A DNA stretch of 64,000 nt from Taxillus chinensis (Eukaryota; Streptophyta; Magnoliopsida; Santalales; Loranthaceae). Numbering within the stretch: the stretch's first letter is position 1; every line of letters starts with the position of its first letter. Positions 1 through 9,572 of this stretch are shown one piece after another. The notes beneath the pieces are model-generated. The model was not told the DNA's origin. It worked only from the letters and a program-made list of their open reading frames with translations, and made no database searches. Both the position numbers and the translations under genes were made by a program. The DNA lies in contig CM042091.1 of the NCBI GenBank assembly GCA_023512835.1, forward strand, positions 49,813,158-49,877,157, in the 5' to 3' direction.

Positions 1-760
1 GCCCCGAAGCATCGAAGCCCTGAAGCCTCGAAGCCTCGAAGCCTCAAAGCATCGAAGCATCGAAGCCTCGAAGCCTCGAAGAGTCGAAGCCTCGAAGCCC
101 CGCTGCCGACACTCCAACCTACGACTCGCCCCTTTGGGGTTGACTGTTGACCATTGACCATTGACCTGCCGGCACTTCGACCCATCGAGCTTCGGAGCCT
201 CGAAGCCCCGAAGCATTGAAGCCTCGAAGCCTCGAAGCCTCAAAGCCTCGAAGCATCGAAGCCTCGAAGCCTCGAAGCCCCGCTGCCGACACTCCGACCT
301 ACGACTCGCCCCTTCGGACTTTCGAACCTTGTGAAGATGCGACACCTCGAGACTTACGATGCCAGGACTTACGACGCCAGGACTTGCGATGCCTTGACCT
401 GCGAACCTACGATGCCTTGACTTGCGACGCATTCGACACGCGACCTACGACCCCTTGACCTGCCGACACCTCCAACCTTCGACCCTTCGACCCTTGACCC
501 TCAAAGCCCCCCTGCCGACACTCCGACCTTCGATCCTTGACCTGCAATGCCTGTAAGCCTTCCACCCGTTGACCGTTAACCTTCGACCTGCCGACACTTC
601 GACCCATTGACCGTTGACCTTCGACCCACCGAACTTTTGATCCACCGAAGCTTCGACCCTGCCAACACTTCGACCTGCCGACACTCCGACCTGCCGACAC
701 TTTGATTCCCTTGGCCCTTTGACCGTCGCTGATTGGCTTTTCTCGCTGGCTTTTCTCGCT
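1..760. repeat. Degenerate CGAAGCCT / CTTCGACC short-word array
   Basis: The stretch is built from irregular repeats of CGAAGCCT, CGAAGCAT and, further right, CTTCGACC and TGCCGACACTCCGACC. A block near 60-140 recurs near 240-320 with only a few differences, so there is also a longer-period duplication of about 180 bp. The same word type, TCGAAG and TCGTAG, fills the LTR of sirevirus C (52560-53640) and part of the solo LTR (49880-50050). I infer that this is part of an LTR cut by the window edge. The long open frames here follow from the repeat lacking stops and are not genes. Confidence 0.6.
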
Positions 761-1660
761 GGTTGTTCACGAGACCTGTTTTATGCGCTGGCCATCTGAC
801 AAAGAATCATTTTTGAATACCTGTCGGTCACATGTGTTAAACGAAAACATTAAAAAGGACAATCACGCAGCACAAGTCGTTGTTCCCTCCAACAAACGGC
901 AGAATCTCAAAGTAAAATACTGCATCAATAATACAGCATTTAATGCTGCAATTAATGACAGTCCAGCCAAAAATTTCTGCCAGCCCTTTAAAATGCAGTC
1001 TTCTGTCCCTGCGCAGGAGAGAGCCCCCATCATCGTTGAAAAAAAACTGCTACTAGTATTATGCCCAATCTTCTTCCCTGTGCAAACAAAAAAACAAAAA
1101 AAGAGAGATTCAAAACCCAAAAAAAAGAGGATTATGTCCAGTCTTTCTGACTATTCTGCTAGTCTTTATATCCAGTCTTTCTGCTATTCTGCTAGTTTTT
1201 CTGAGATTCACAACCCAAAAAAAAGAGAAGATCGCCCAGTCTTTCTGCTATTCTGCAATCAAAAATCGCCCCTTCATCCTCTTTCCCTCCTATCTCGTTC
1301 CAGCCCTCCTTTACCCAAAAAAAAAAAGAGAGAGCGCTCAGATTACGCCCAGGCACTGATTGCGCCAAGCTTTTCCCTTTCCTCAAAGTCTTCACATCAA
1401 AAAAATGCCCAAGCTCCTTCCTAAGAAAATGCCCCAGTCCAGATATCAAACATCCACGAAGATCGAAAAAGAATCCCCAAGAGCCTTCCTCCAATCCTTC
1501 CCCACTTCCAGTTCACCTCCGACGTCAACTTCAAACTCCGACCAACCTCCGGTGCACTGCACAGGTGTGGGTCCACAACTTTCCACTGAATTTGGAGTTT
1601 CTTCCAGCACTACCGACACCAGCAGGAGAACTCGAACGTGCTGATCTCTAAAGTTGGTGC
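761..1660. other. Unassigned sequence, possibly U3 of an LTR
   Basis: I recognise no coding domain. The visible content is A-runs (1082-1130, 1316-1328), a short duplication of the phrase CCAGTCTTTCTG..CTATTCTGCTAG (about 1138-1200) and pyrimidine-rich stretches. A 213-residue open frame covers 783-1424, but it is rich in lysine, serine and runs and resembles no family I know. Its position before a TATA box (1778) and an Ogre-like LTR end (about 2651) makes LTR sequence the likeliest explanation. Confidence 0.35.
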
Positions 1661-2651
1661 AGTTACCTTTTTTATTGTTTTTTCTTTCGTTTTTTTTACT
1701 TATTTGTATTTCGTTTTTATTTTGGTTTCCTCACTTTTAGCATTGTAATCATTTCTATTTTGCTTGTTTGTTTTGCGTATATAAAGGTAAAAAAAAGAGA
1801 GAGAGAGAGAGAGAAAAGCTAGAAAAAAGGGAGGGCAAAGCAAAAAAAAAGGAGATGAAAAGGAAAAAAAAAGAAAGAGTGGCTATATCTTTGCTTATTT
1901 ATGGATGTCATAATCACACACTCCACGTTTATTCTATGTGTTCATTACTTTGATATGTATTTGTAACAAGTGTGACTTTGAGTTTTCAAAACAAAATAAT
2001 TAAAAGTTTTCAAAAAAAAAGAAAAGAAAAGAAAAGAAAGGTTTCCAAAAACAAAAAACCAAAACAAAAAAGACAAAAAAACCAAAAATGAAGCAAAACA
2101 AAAACAAAACGTTTTTTTTTACAAAACACAAAAACCAAAAAAATGTATGTTTTCTAACCCAAAAAACCAAAAAAGGGAAAATAAAAAAGGAAAAAAATCA
2201 TATTTGAGGACTTCGATTCCCAAAGTAAAACCAAAACCCAAAACCAACCCATAGGATCTCATTCTCCACTTCAAACAAAAACCCAAAACTTCTAGGGTTC
2301 CCTTTAAAAATTTAGGGTAAATCCATTTTCACCATAACTTTAATAAATAACTTAGCTAAATAAAAATCATAGATTTTTTAGGAAACTTAACCCAATCATG
2401 GCAGCACAAATAAAAAACCTCCTCCTCCTAAATTAGATACCGAAAGGGCGCTGTAGGGGTGCTAATCCTTCCCTACACGTAACCAACTCCCAAACCCTTC
2501 TCTGATAACGCAGACCACACACTTAAAACTACTCAAAGTAGAGGGTATCCAACTGTACCCCAAAAACAGTTGGTGGCGACTCTAAATTTTCTCACCATTG
2601 GTCTAGTTTGTGCCCACCCCAAACGGGCCCAAACGAAATCCAGTGATGACA
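1661..2651 (+). repeat. Ogre/Tat-like LTR, 3' part, plus orientation
   Basis: A good TATA box, TATATAAA, lies at 1778-1785, followed by GA-rich and A-rich sequence. The stretch 2440-2651 contains the phrase GGGTGCTAATCCTTCCCTAC, then CCCCAAAAACAGTTGG and GGTGGCGACTC, and ends GTGATGACA. The same phrases in the same order occur on the opposite strand in the copy split by Tekay-1 (40709-40800 continuing at 3139-3290). This is therefore a second, inverted copy of the same LTR end. Its upstream limit is not determined. Lineage (Ogre/Tat) is inferred from these phrases, which I associate with large Tat-type LTRs. Confidence 0.5.
1778..1785 (+). promoter_or_regulatory. TATA box of the Ogre-like LTR
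   Basis: TATATAAA followed by GG and a purine-rich leader. It sits inside the LTR-like segment and is the only strong TATA match nearby. Function as the LTR core promoter is inferred. Confidence 0.45.
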
Positions 2652-3118
2652 AACATTTTTTGTGGGTCAATGTCCCTAATGGACTTTTACTGCTAAACCT
2701 ATCTTATTCGTTGGTTCCTAAGCTACCTCAATAGAGGGCTCCGTACACCATGGGATTTAACGGAGGGGGGGGGGGGGCTTAGAAGGATAAGCCTTAAAAG
2801 GACCTCTAACTTGAGTGAGGAGTCCGGGGTCCCTTTGCGGATAATGATCAATGCGCAGGGCACCCTAATAAACCTCGCTAACCAAAACTGTTATAAAAAC
2901 CCGGGTATAGGGTTTATGCATGCATGCAACAATTAGGGAAGGTGATAAAACACGACTATCATGGCATTAAAGCGCGTAAATCAAAACTATCATGCAACAG
3001 ATTAAGTGTACTAAATAAATCGATTAAATAAATAATAAATAAAGAATGAAAGAATAAAAACAATTTAAAACAAAGAATAAACCTCCTAATCCTAATCCTA
3101 GGCCTAACTCTCTAACTT
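2652..3118 (-). other. Untranslated internal sequence of the minus-strand Ogre-like element
   Basis: No coding domain is visible. On the minus strand this sequence lies immediately downstream of a primer binding site (3121-3136), so it should be the 5' untranslated region of the Ogre-like element. It is cut off on the left, where it meets the inverted LTR copy near 2651. It contains a 13-base G run (2765-2777) and an A/T-rich stretch (3000-3080). Confidence 0.4.
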
Positions 3119-3120
3119 TC

Positions 3121-3136
3121 CCCGGCAAAGTCGCCA
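3121..3136 (-). promoter_or_regulatory. Primer binding site of the Ogre-like element
   Basis: Read on the minus strand, the LTR end GATGACA is followed after two bases by TGGCGACTTTGCCGGG. This begins with TGG, the complement of a tRNA CCA end, and resembles the TGGCGACTCTG type of site that I associate with Ogre/Tat elements. The exact tRNA was not identified. Confidence 0.45.
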
Positions 3137-3138
3137 GC

Positions 3139-3290
3139 TGTCATCACCGGATTTCGTTCGGGGGGAAACCCACTTTCAGGGATGCGATTAACCCACCCTT
3201 CACCCGAATGGTGATGAAAAAAATACAAAGTCGCTACCAATTGTTTTTGGGGTGTAGTTGGTCACCTAAAATAGTCTACTTCGCCAGAAC
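3139..3290 (-). repeat. Ogre/Tat-like LTR end, minus orientation, split by Tekay-1
   Basis: The minus strand carries TTGGTAGCGACTTTG, CACCATTCGGGTGAAGGG and a terminal GATGACA. The sequence is interrupted by Tekay-1 exactly at the TGGGT target duplication and resumes at 40709. Joining across the insertion gives an LTR in the same phrase order as the plus-strand copy at 2440-2651. Confidence 0.6.
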
Positions 3291-3295
3291 TGGGT
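3291..3295. repeat. Target site duplication TGGGT, left copy (Tekay-1)
   Basis: TGGGT lies directly before the LTR terminus TGTCACGCC and again at 40704-40708 directly after the terminus CATTACA. A perfect 5-bp duplication shows Tekay-1 as a single insertion despite 28.7 kb of nested DNA inside it. Confidence 0.9.
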
Positions 3296-3801
3296 TGTCA
3301 CGCCCCGGATTTCCAACCCGAGGAGAGCGGAACGTGACCCTCCCTTTACCCGGGTTTGGATAAAGGGGTAGAATACAACATACACTTCACATTTTATTTT
3401 TAGAGACCAAATCACATAATTATTAAATTCAAACCACATGCCTTTATTATGTTTCAAACTTCATTACAATATCTCCCCACTGGGGTTACAAGGCCTCAAT
3501 GCAATTACATAACACAAATAATATAAAACAAAGCCACAAAACAGAACTCTTCCACCTTGGTGTCCCCACCTAACGCCTGTAAGTTCCTGTAAGAAAACAC
3601 ACCACAGTAGGAGGGGTGAGCAACCACAGCTCAGTAGGGATCATGTCTCCCCAACCCATCCCATGCTCCTACCATCTATATGAAGAAGTGCTCAAGTGCG
3701 GTGACGTGGCAATTATATTCTAGAAAGGTCGTAATCAATACTATACACAACAAGCCACAAAACAAGCACAACCATTGCCACAAAAACTCCTCAGTCAATC
3801 C
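3296..3801 (-). repeat. Tekay-1 3' LTR, left segment
   Basis: It begins TGTCACGCCCCGGATTTCC and matches 39048-39555 almost base for base. It breaks at 3801, where the sirevirus composite begins, and resumes at 32529. The last five bases, AATCC, are one copy of the sirevirus target duplication. Confidence 0.9.
3797..3801. repeat. Target site duplication AATCC, left copy (sirevirus composite)
   Basis: AATCC precedes the LTR terminus TGTTGGATC at 3802 and is repeated at 32524-32528 after the terminus CCATCA. It shows that the outermost ends of the composite are the two ends of one original copia-type integration. Confidence 0.9.
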
Positions 3802-4313
3802 TGTTGGATCAAACCCAGAATTTGGATAATGCTGATAAAGCCTTATGTAATTTGATCTGAGATCTTTTGTGTTTATTTGATCGTTGCAGAAGATATGTTA
3901 TTAATCCGGAGATGCACTCGTGAGAGCAAAGCTAAGGACAGGATACATAATCCTGATCCGGACAAGAGTGAGTGTCGTCAAACACTTGATAAATAACCAA
4001 GTCATCAATACATACAGAATAAGGAACATTCGTGCGGACTAAGAACTTAAAAGTATTGATGCGGAATAAGGATCCGAGCCTTTATTCGCACGGAGTAAAC
4101 AAACTAGATGCGGAGTAAGGAATCCGGACAACTTACTCATACGGAGTAAGGAAGCGCTAGTACGGAGTAAGGACTCCGACCCTTTAAGACTCGCCCGGAG
4201 TAAGAAACTTACATACGGAGTAAGGAACTTACATGCGGAGTAAGGAAGCACTGATACGGAATAAGTCATCCGACCCTTTAAGACTCGCCCGGAGTAAGGA
4301 ACTTACATACGGA
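3802..4313 (+). repeat. Sirevirus composite, outer LTR head (partial)
   Basis: It matches the first part of the complete LTR at 23375-24618, from TGTTGGATCAAACCCAG to CTTACATACG, with scattered substitutions and small indels. It contains the CGGAGTAAGGAACTTACAT repeat of this LTR family. It ends abruptly at RT coding sequence. The complete LTR shows a GATGGA near the equivalent point, and GATGGA also starts the RT fragment, so microhomology is possible. Confidence 0.88.
4060..4312. repeat. CGGAGTAAGGA(ACTTACAT) repeat in the sirevirus LTR
   Basis: Roughly 20-base degenerate units, built around CGGAGTAAGGAACTTACAT with ATACGGA or ATGCGGA links, repeat about ten times. The same block is at 23620-23890 in the complete LTR, and looser relatives (GGAGTAAGGAATTAG) occur at 63510-63570. 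Such short repeats in the upstream LTR half may be regulatory; this is inference. Confidence 0.7.
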
Positions 4314-5215
4314 TGGAATTGTAATCCGGAACAAAGCCAGACTGGTAGCCAAAGGATATCGTCAAGAAGAAGGAATAGACTATGATGAGACCTTTGCTCC
4401 AGTAGCAAGACTTGAGGCAATCCGGATGTTTCTGGCGTATGCTTCATATGAAAACTTCATAGTTTATCAAATGGACGTCAAGAGCGCATTCCTGAATGGA
4501 GATCTTCAAGAGGAGGTTTATGTAGAACAACCTCCCGGTTTCATTGAACCTAAAGCAGGACATCTAGTCTACAAACTTCGGAAAGCTTTATATGGTTTGA
4601 AGCAAGCTCCAAGAGCCTGGTACGACACATTGTCAGAATTCCTACTTGCTCACAACTTCCAAAAAGGGAAGATTGACACCACCTTATTTCTACGAAAAGA
4701 GAAAGGACACACTCTAATCATACAGATATACGTGGATGATATCATTTTCGGATCAACGAATCTGAAGCTTTGTGAGGAGTTCGCTAAGTTGATGACAGGC
4801 AAGTTTGAGATGAACATGATGAGAGAACTGTCCTACTTCCTCGGAATAGAAGTTAAACAATTGAAGGAAGGAATCTTCATTAATCAAGCTAAGTACACTC
4901 GCGATCTTATTAAGAAGTTTGGTATGGAAGGTTCATCTCCCGTCAAAACTCCCATGCCTGGTGCCAAGTTAGATCCTGATGTGGACGGCATCTTAGTAAA
5001 TGTGACCTGACTACTGAGGGATGATAGGATCCTTGCTGTATCTCACAACAAATCGCCCAGACATTATGTTTGCAACTTGCATTTGTGCACGCTATCAGGC
5101 GAATCCCAAGGAGTCACATATGCTTCATGTTAAACGGATATTACGGTATCTCAAGGGAATGATGAATTTGGGACTCTGGTACCCAAAGGAGTCAAACTTC
5201 ACCTTATCCGGATAC
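4314..5215 (+). pseudogene. Sirevirus reverse transcriptase, back half
   Basis: The frame starts mid-domain with a [15 protein letters not shown] motif, then [30 protein letters not shown] and [12 protein letters not shown]. The catalytic box YVDDIIFGS lies near 4730-4756. The domain continues through KTPMPG (about 4955), where a frameshift and stop occur (near 5008), to RPDIMFATC and HMLHVKRILRYLKG (5060-5150). It is cut at 5215 inside GYSDADF by the Athila insertion and resumes at 18416. The N-terminal part of the same domain is 27 kb downstream at 32080-32268. It cannot make a functional enzyme as it stands. Confidence 0.88.
5211..5215. repeat. Target site duplication GATAC, left copy (Athila)
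   Basis: GATAC precedes the LTR terminus TGACAGACAAG at 5216 and follows the terminus TTATCA at 18416-18420. It falls within the codons of the copia RNase H motif YSDADF. Confidence 0.9.
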
Positions 5216-6139
5216 TGACAGACAAGATTTTTAGCCTCTCTAAAAGAGCTAGCTAATGTCGTTAAATCCCTCTTCAAAATAATAAATTCCCTAAGTTTGC
5301 ACTAAAAGAATAGCAGCAAGAAAGGAGGTCGAACCCACGGGGATTAACCTAGTTCTCTAGTTCTCAAATCAAATCACCCAATTACTCTTGTTCTATAAAA
5401 TGTCTTGGCAAAAAGTTTTCTTTTTTTAAACTAAAGATCTAATTTTTTATTTGGTTTTACGAATAAACAAAGAAAGTAAACTGATTTTAGGATTAAGATT
5501 CAAGGATTAAAAGCATCTAGGGTCACAATTTCACCTCCCTATGTTATCTCTACTGGTTCATGGTATTAGGGTTGTCTGATTGAAAACATGCTAAACACAA
5601 GCCAAGGACAACAAATGGTCATTGAGGTCCTTTTAAGAGTTGTATGCGAATGGTCATCAAAACACACAAACATGCAAAGCCAATAAATCATACTTGCAAA
5701 AGGATAATGATCACACCAATTACAAATAAGTTATGAATCTCAATCTGCCCCAGACTAGGGCTAAGAATACCAAGGTGTACATCCAAAGATAGAATTAAGA
5801 ACAGATTCATAAAACATGCAAAACTTCAATCATCCAAACCCAATATTCATAAACACAAAGAAAACAACAAGGGGGCTACATTGCTCCCCTAGATTAAAAG
5901 ACTACTCACGCGTGATTACAAGCAAAACCATAGCGAGAAAAGCTAAACATCTTCTTCTTGATCACGCGCACGCAAAGCTTCAAATCCAAGCTCCAAAATC
6001 CGGACGGCCAGCTGCGACGGCGGCGGCAGGCTGCGACGGCTGCTCTCTAGGTCAAGGACAGCCTCCAAGACGTGGAGCCTCTCTCTCTCTCTAAAACGTG
6101 TAGGGGGTTTGGCATCCATAAGCGAGGCGTGGAGGCTTG

Positions 6140-6210
6140 TATTTATAGAGTTTGGATGGGCTTTGAGGTGTGTACCCTAGCCCATCTATCAAAACGACGT
6201 AGTTTTGATA
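6140..6210 (-). promoter_or_regulatory. Athila LTR core promoter: TATA box plus ACGT palindrome
   Basis: On the minus strand the palindrome (arms TATCAAAAC / GTTTTGATA around GACGTA, 6187-6210) is followed about 40 bp downstream by CTATAAATA (6140-6148). The other LTR repeats the arrangement at 17813-17884, with one extra A in an arm. The ACGT core would suit plant bZIP factors; binding is inferred. Confidence 0.6.
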
Positions 6211-6335
6211 AGTAACACTCGAAACTTTAAAATCTCTATCTTCCATCCACAATTTGGACTTGGGCCTTCAGGAACAAATGATCAGCATGAAAAAACGATA
6301 GGATCGGTCCAAAAATATCTCTGCACGCCAATTTG

Positions 6336-6545
6336 CACGTGATATGGTGAATTCACGTGCACCACCAAATCAGCTCAAACTTCTCCCCAAGCTTCCTTGC
6401 ATCCTGTAGAGGCCTGAGAGGCAAAAATAGGCTTGCACGTGAATTGGGTGAATTCACATGCAGATCAAAATCAGCTCCAAATGCTCTGAAATTTCTGTGG
6501 CAGGTAGAGGACATCTTTCTAAGAAACTTTTGTTCTTGCACGCCA
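6336..6545 (-). promoter_or_regulatory. G-box word array in the Athila U3
   Basis: CACGTG occurs at 6336, 6354 and 6436, CACATG at 6454, and GCACGCCAATT at about 6322 and 6538. The words are arranged as inverted pairs such as GCACGTGAATT..AATTCACGTGC. CACGTG is the plant G-box core. The same vocabulary precedes the internal TATA box of this element (10689-11077) and occurs in the Tekay LTRs. Confidence 0.55.
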
Positions 6546-6736
6546 ATTGTTTGAGGCCATCTACTATGTCAAAAGTGAGGTCCAAAACTGCCAAACTGCT
6601 TAAAAGCGCGTGTATTTACTAGCATCTTCCTAGGGGTTAGAGCAAATATATATGATATATGAGGCAATAAGGCTCTACGTATGCTCTTAACATCCTAAAT
6701 AAACACTAGAATAACGGCATAAAATGCACGTTATCA

Positions 6737-7394
6737 AATACACCACACTTGAACCATTGCTTGTCCTCAAGCAAAACATCTAAGGACAAAAATAAAATAA
6801 ACACGTAATCAAACGGAAGAAAAATAAAATAACAATCAAGGAGAATCATGGTTTCTAAGCATGCAACTCTATCATGATGAAATGGGAATTTAAGCATCAA
6901 AATGAGTCATAACTCGGTTCATTCATGTCCATATCCCTAGTCCAACAACCATGCAATATCTCCACTTAAATTTCGGATATGACGAAAGCAATCCATGATA
7001 AAATAGTACCTAGTTTCCCTTTAAGTTCTTACCAAGGATAAGCGCCTCACTCAAATATAGTAATTCTCAAGCCCAATACCTATCAATGAACAATGGATGG
7101 AAAACTCTATCTCTACACTCGCCATCAGTTATTGATTAAGTACTTGCCAGAGAATCATGAGAGTTCCCTATTGTGCTTTCATCAAAGAAAACACACCCTC
7201 TATTCTACTTAATTTGAACTCACACTCTAGTCTAAACTCAATAAACTCACACTCTATTCTAATAACTGATAAAACAAAACATGAGCTAAAGAATTGAGCT
7301 CAACACTCTTAAAACAAAACACAACTCAGCCAATGTGGCTTCACAAATAAATAATCACACATAAACATCAAGCCAGTATGGCTTTTATTCTGAA

Positions 7395-7426
<32 letters not shown>

Positions 7427-8186
7427 TCTTTTTTTTTTTTTTTTACTCACATAACACATAAATAAGACTGATTTTTCTAATGCAAACCCCTTGCCATTTT
7501 GCTACATAAGGAGAGACAAAATAATTCATTGATTCTCACATCCCATTTTCAAATTAAGTGATGGCTTTTTCACATTCTATATCACAGCCTTTTCCAATAA
7601 TATCTCAAAATAAAGAAAAGGATGCAAAGACAGTCACAGTGACTTGGAGGTCTTGCATCCTAACTAAACACCAAACACAGAGCACTAATAAGTAATCACA
7701 TGCTTACTTGACTCCTACCATTAAATAACCAATGTTGAATGCAAGAAGAGTAGCAAATCAAACTATTACCCAAAAACCATGAATGTCACTCAAGGGCTAA
7801 AAAAGAAGTCTTTCTCATTTTTCATTTCTTTTTTCACTCAACTTTAAGGGTTACTTAGGTCTATCATAGCATTTCATGCTCAGCTAATATTCAAAACTCA
7901 GCTCCAAAAACATGGTGATATCATTCAAAAGATAAAGACATGATTAAACCAATTCAGAGCACATTTTAACTACTTTAACACCCTTAAAATTAAATTTTAA
8001 GCCAAAATTGCATACTTAATATCCATGCCTCCACAAGCAAATCATTCAAGCAAACAACTCAAACAATCATGCAACTAAAAACATTTTTTTTTGTTTTTTT
8101 TTTAATAAAACATGCAATCACAACATAAAAGACAAGCAAGTGGCTCAAGTCACTCCCATACACCACACTTAAAATATGCTATGTCC
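6737..8186 (-). other. Athila 3' untranslated region with polypurine tract
   Basis: Directly next to the 3' LTR the minus strand reads AAGTGTGGTGTATT (6737-6750), the polypurine tract. Upstream of it the minus strand holds GAGGACAAGC and GTGTGTTTTCTTTGATG phrases also found in the Athila-like array at 28273-31366. A long T-rich tract lies at 7397-7444. I see no coding domain in this 1.45 kb. Confidence 0.7.
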
Positions 8187-8945
8187 TCATGGCATAAAAT
8201 AGGGAGTAGGAAAAACACCTACCCCTGGTTTGGCAAGCTGTAATAGTAGATGACATTGGCCACCATTAAATCGTACTCTGAGCCACAAAGTCTCTGAAGC
8301 GTCTCCTGCGCACTTCCCAAGTTTCCTTCCCTTGCGAGAATAGCCATCATGTAGTAGCAAACAAAGATCCCACAATTGAATTGGTGGTGATGAGGGATTT
8401 CCATTTCGTTGAGGTGAATAAGCGGAAGCTTGTCCTGCAATAATCCTTCTTTCTTCATTGCATCCTTGATTCGTTTGATGAGCCCATGAACAAGCCGTCT
8501 CTTTCTTCTGCTTTGAACCCTTCATTTTGGCTTGGATCATACTGAGCCGCATGCCTACGGCCAAATCCACTCGCACCAAGACATAATGACGTTCAATATG
8601 CACTGGGATCGGCACCTCGTGCATACCATGCCAAGGACGGTGCCCCCGTTACGTCCCGTTGATACGCCGGCGCCCACACTTTCGGACAAAGGTTGGTCGT
8701 AAAGCTCGCACGGCATAATGGATGTATCCTGGGATAATGGGTAATTACGAGGCTCGGCCTCCACATAAAAACGCATAGTTCCGCAAAACAAGTCCACCTC
8801 ATCCGAATATAGATATTCATCGCCTAAAATCCTTTGAAGGACAAACGAGGTGAAGAGGTCCATGTCCCTTGCAAATCGAGCCCTTAACACCTGAGAATTA
8901 ATGAAGTCTTCAAATCTTGCTTGACTCGGCGAGATGATATGGCTG
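8187..8945 (-). pseudogene. Ulp1-like cysteine protease domain of the Athila third ORF
   Basis: Three overlapping minus-strand frames encode one domain. Order: DLFTSFVLQRILGDEYLY and SDEVDLF (8780-8860), then PIPVHIERHYVLVRVDL (about 8560-8620), then QFNCGIFVCYYM (about 8345-8385). This matches the Ulp1/SENP (C48) layout: a His motif of HWvLv type, an acidic residue shortly after (a Tyr-Asp pair is in the neighbouring frame near 8537), and a Cys in an N-CG-FVC motif. His is followed by Tyr instead of the usual Trp. Ulp1 enzymes remove SUMO-type modifiers. At least two frameshifts make this copy inactive. It lies at the 3' end of the third ORF, not near any host gene. The family call rests on motifs only. 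Confidence 0.68.
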
Positions 8946-8954
8946 GATCAATGA

Positions 8955-9251
8955 TTAAATAGATAGGAGGGCCAGAAGGTCTTCGGGTTCGGCGAGGCAT
9001 GTATGTACCCCAAGAGACAGGATGTATAACGAGCACAATAGCTTGAGAATATGCGGGATCGGTAAAAGGCCGGGAAGGGTGTATACCCTGTCTTGGTGCC
9101 TCCTCTGGGTGATAGTAAGATGGGTGAGTTTGAAGGTTACGGTTGAGGTGGATCTGCCTGGGCTTGGATAAGCATCTTCGGGGGATGGAGAGGGTTCTTC
9201 GTCGGATATCTCCACTATGGGAGAACGTTTTGATGCTTTCCTCTTGCTCAA
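8955..9251 (-). pseudogene. Basic, Ser/Pro-rich linker of the Athila third ORF
   Basis: The frame begins MSKRKASKRSPIVEISDEE and continues with PSPSPEDAYPSPGRS before losing similarity to anything I recognise. The KRKASKR stretch could be a nuclear localisation signal, and the acidic VEISDEE segment resembles a SUMO-interacting or flexible linker sequence; both are inferences. It sits between the N-terminal domain (9573-10519) and the Ulp1-like domain (8187-8945) on the same strand, so it is probably the hinge of one long protein. An independent start at 9251 is possible. Confidence 0.45.
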
Positions 9252-9572
9252 GCCTTCCCAGTTTTGCCTAGGAGGCCTTTGACTTCTTTATTGTCCTTCC
9301 TCGGGGCTTCCACCTCGCGTTGGGTTCCGGCATTGGCCTCCCCGCTGCTTGTGTTTCTTGCCTCCAAGCTTCGATAGATGCGGCAGGAGGAGCTTCAGGG
9401 GCCTCCCATGCTCTAGGTGATGTATGAGCAGCTACATCTGGGGCCTCCCATGCTCTGGTTCTAGGTTGTGAAGTAGCTTGTTGGTCTTCGAGAGATGAGG
9501 GCCATTAATTCTTCAAATTGGGCATTAGTGATGTGCCCATTAGTGACCCTTGATTGATGACCTCCACTTCGC
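9252..9572 (-). other. Frame-disrupted linker of the Athila third ORF
   Basis: No long frame survives in these 320 bases. They contain a repeated phrase GGGGCCTCCCATGCTCT (near 9398 and 9440), meaning a short internal duplication. By position this is Pro/Ala-rich linker sequence between the two recognisable domains. Confidence 0.4.

Larger units (their letters stand above)
5216..6736 (-). repeat. Athila 3' LTR
   Basis: It runs from TGACAGACAAG to CACGTTATCA (plus-strand reading) and matches 16898-18415 with few differences. On the minus strand it holds G-box words (CACGTG at 6336, 6354, 6436), a palindrome (6187-6210) and a TATA box (6140-6148), in that order towards transcription. A TC run follows at 6080-6093. 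U3 lies at the high-coordinate end. Confidence 0.92.

Noticed and set aside
216..770. Overlapping open frames in both directions
   Set aside because: They are read-throughs of a short CGAAG-type repeat that has few stops; the proteins are repetitive (RSVGRS, KPRSLEAS).
783..1424. 213-residue open frame on the plus strand
   Set aside because: Composition is dominated by Lys/Ser and homopolymer runs, with no domain I recognise and no promoter or splice context; it lies in LTR-like DNA.
2765..2777. 13-base G run
   Set aside because: A single homopolymer, not a set of spaced G tracts; likely length-uncertain sequence with no evidence of function.
8187..8945. Ulp1-like sequence as a host SUMO protease gene
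   Set aside because: It lies on the coding strand of Athila between integrase and polypurine tract, inside matching LTRs and target duplications, and has no introns or gene context of its own.
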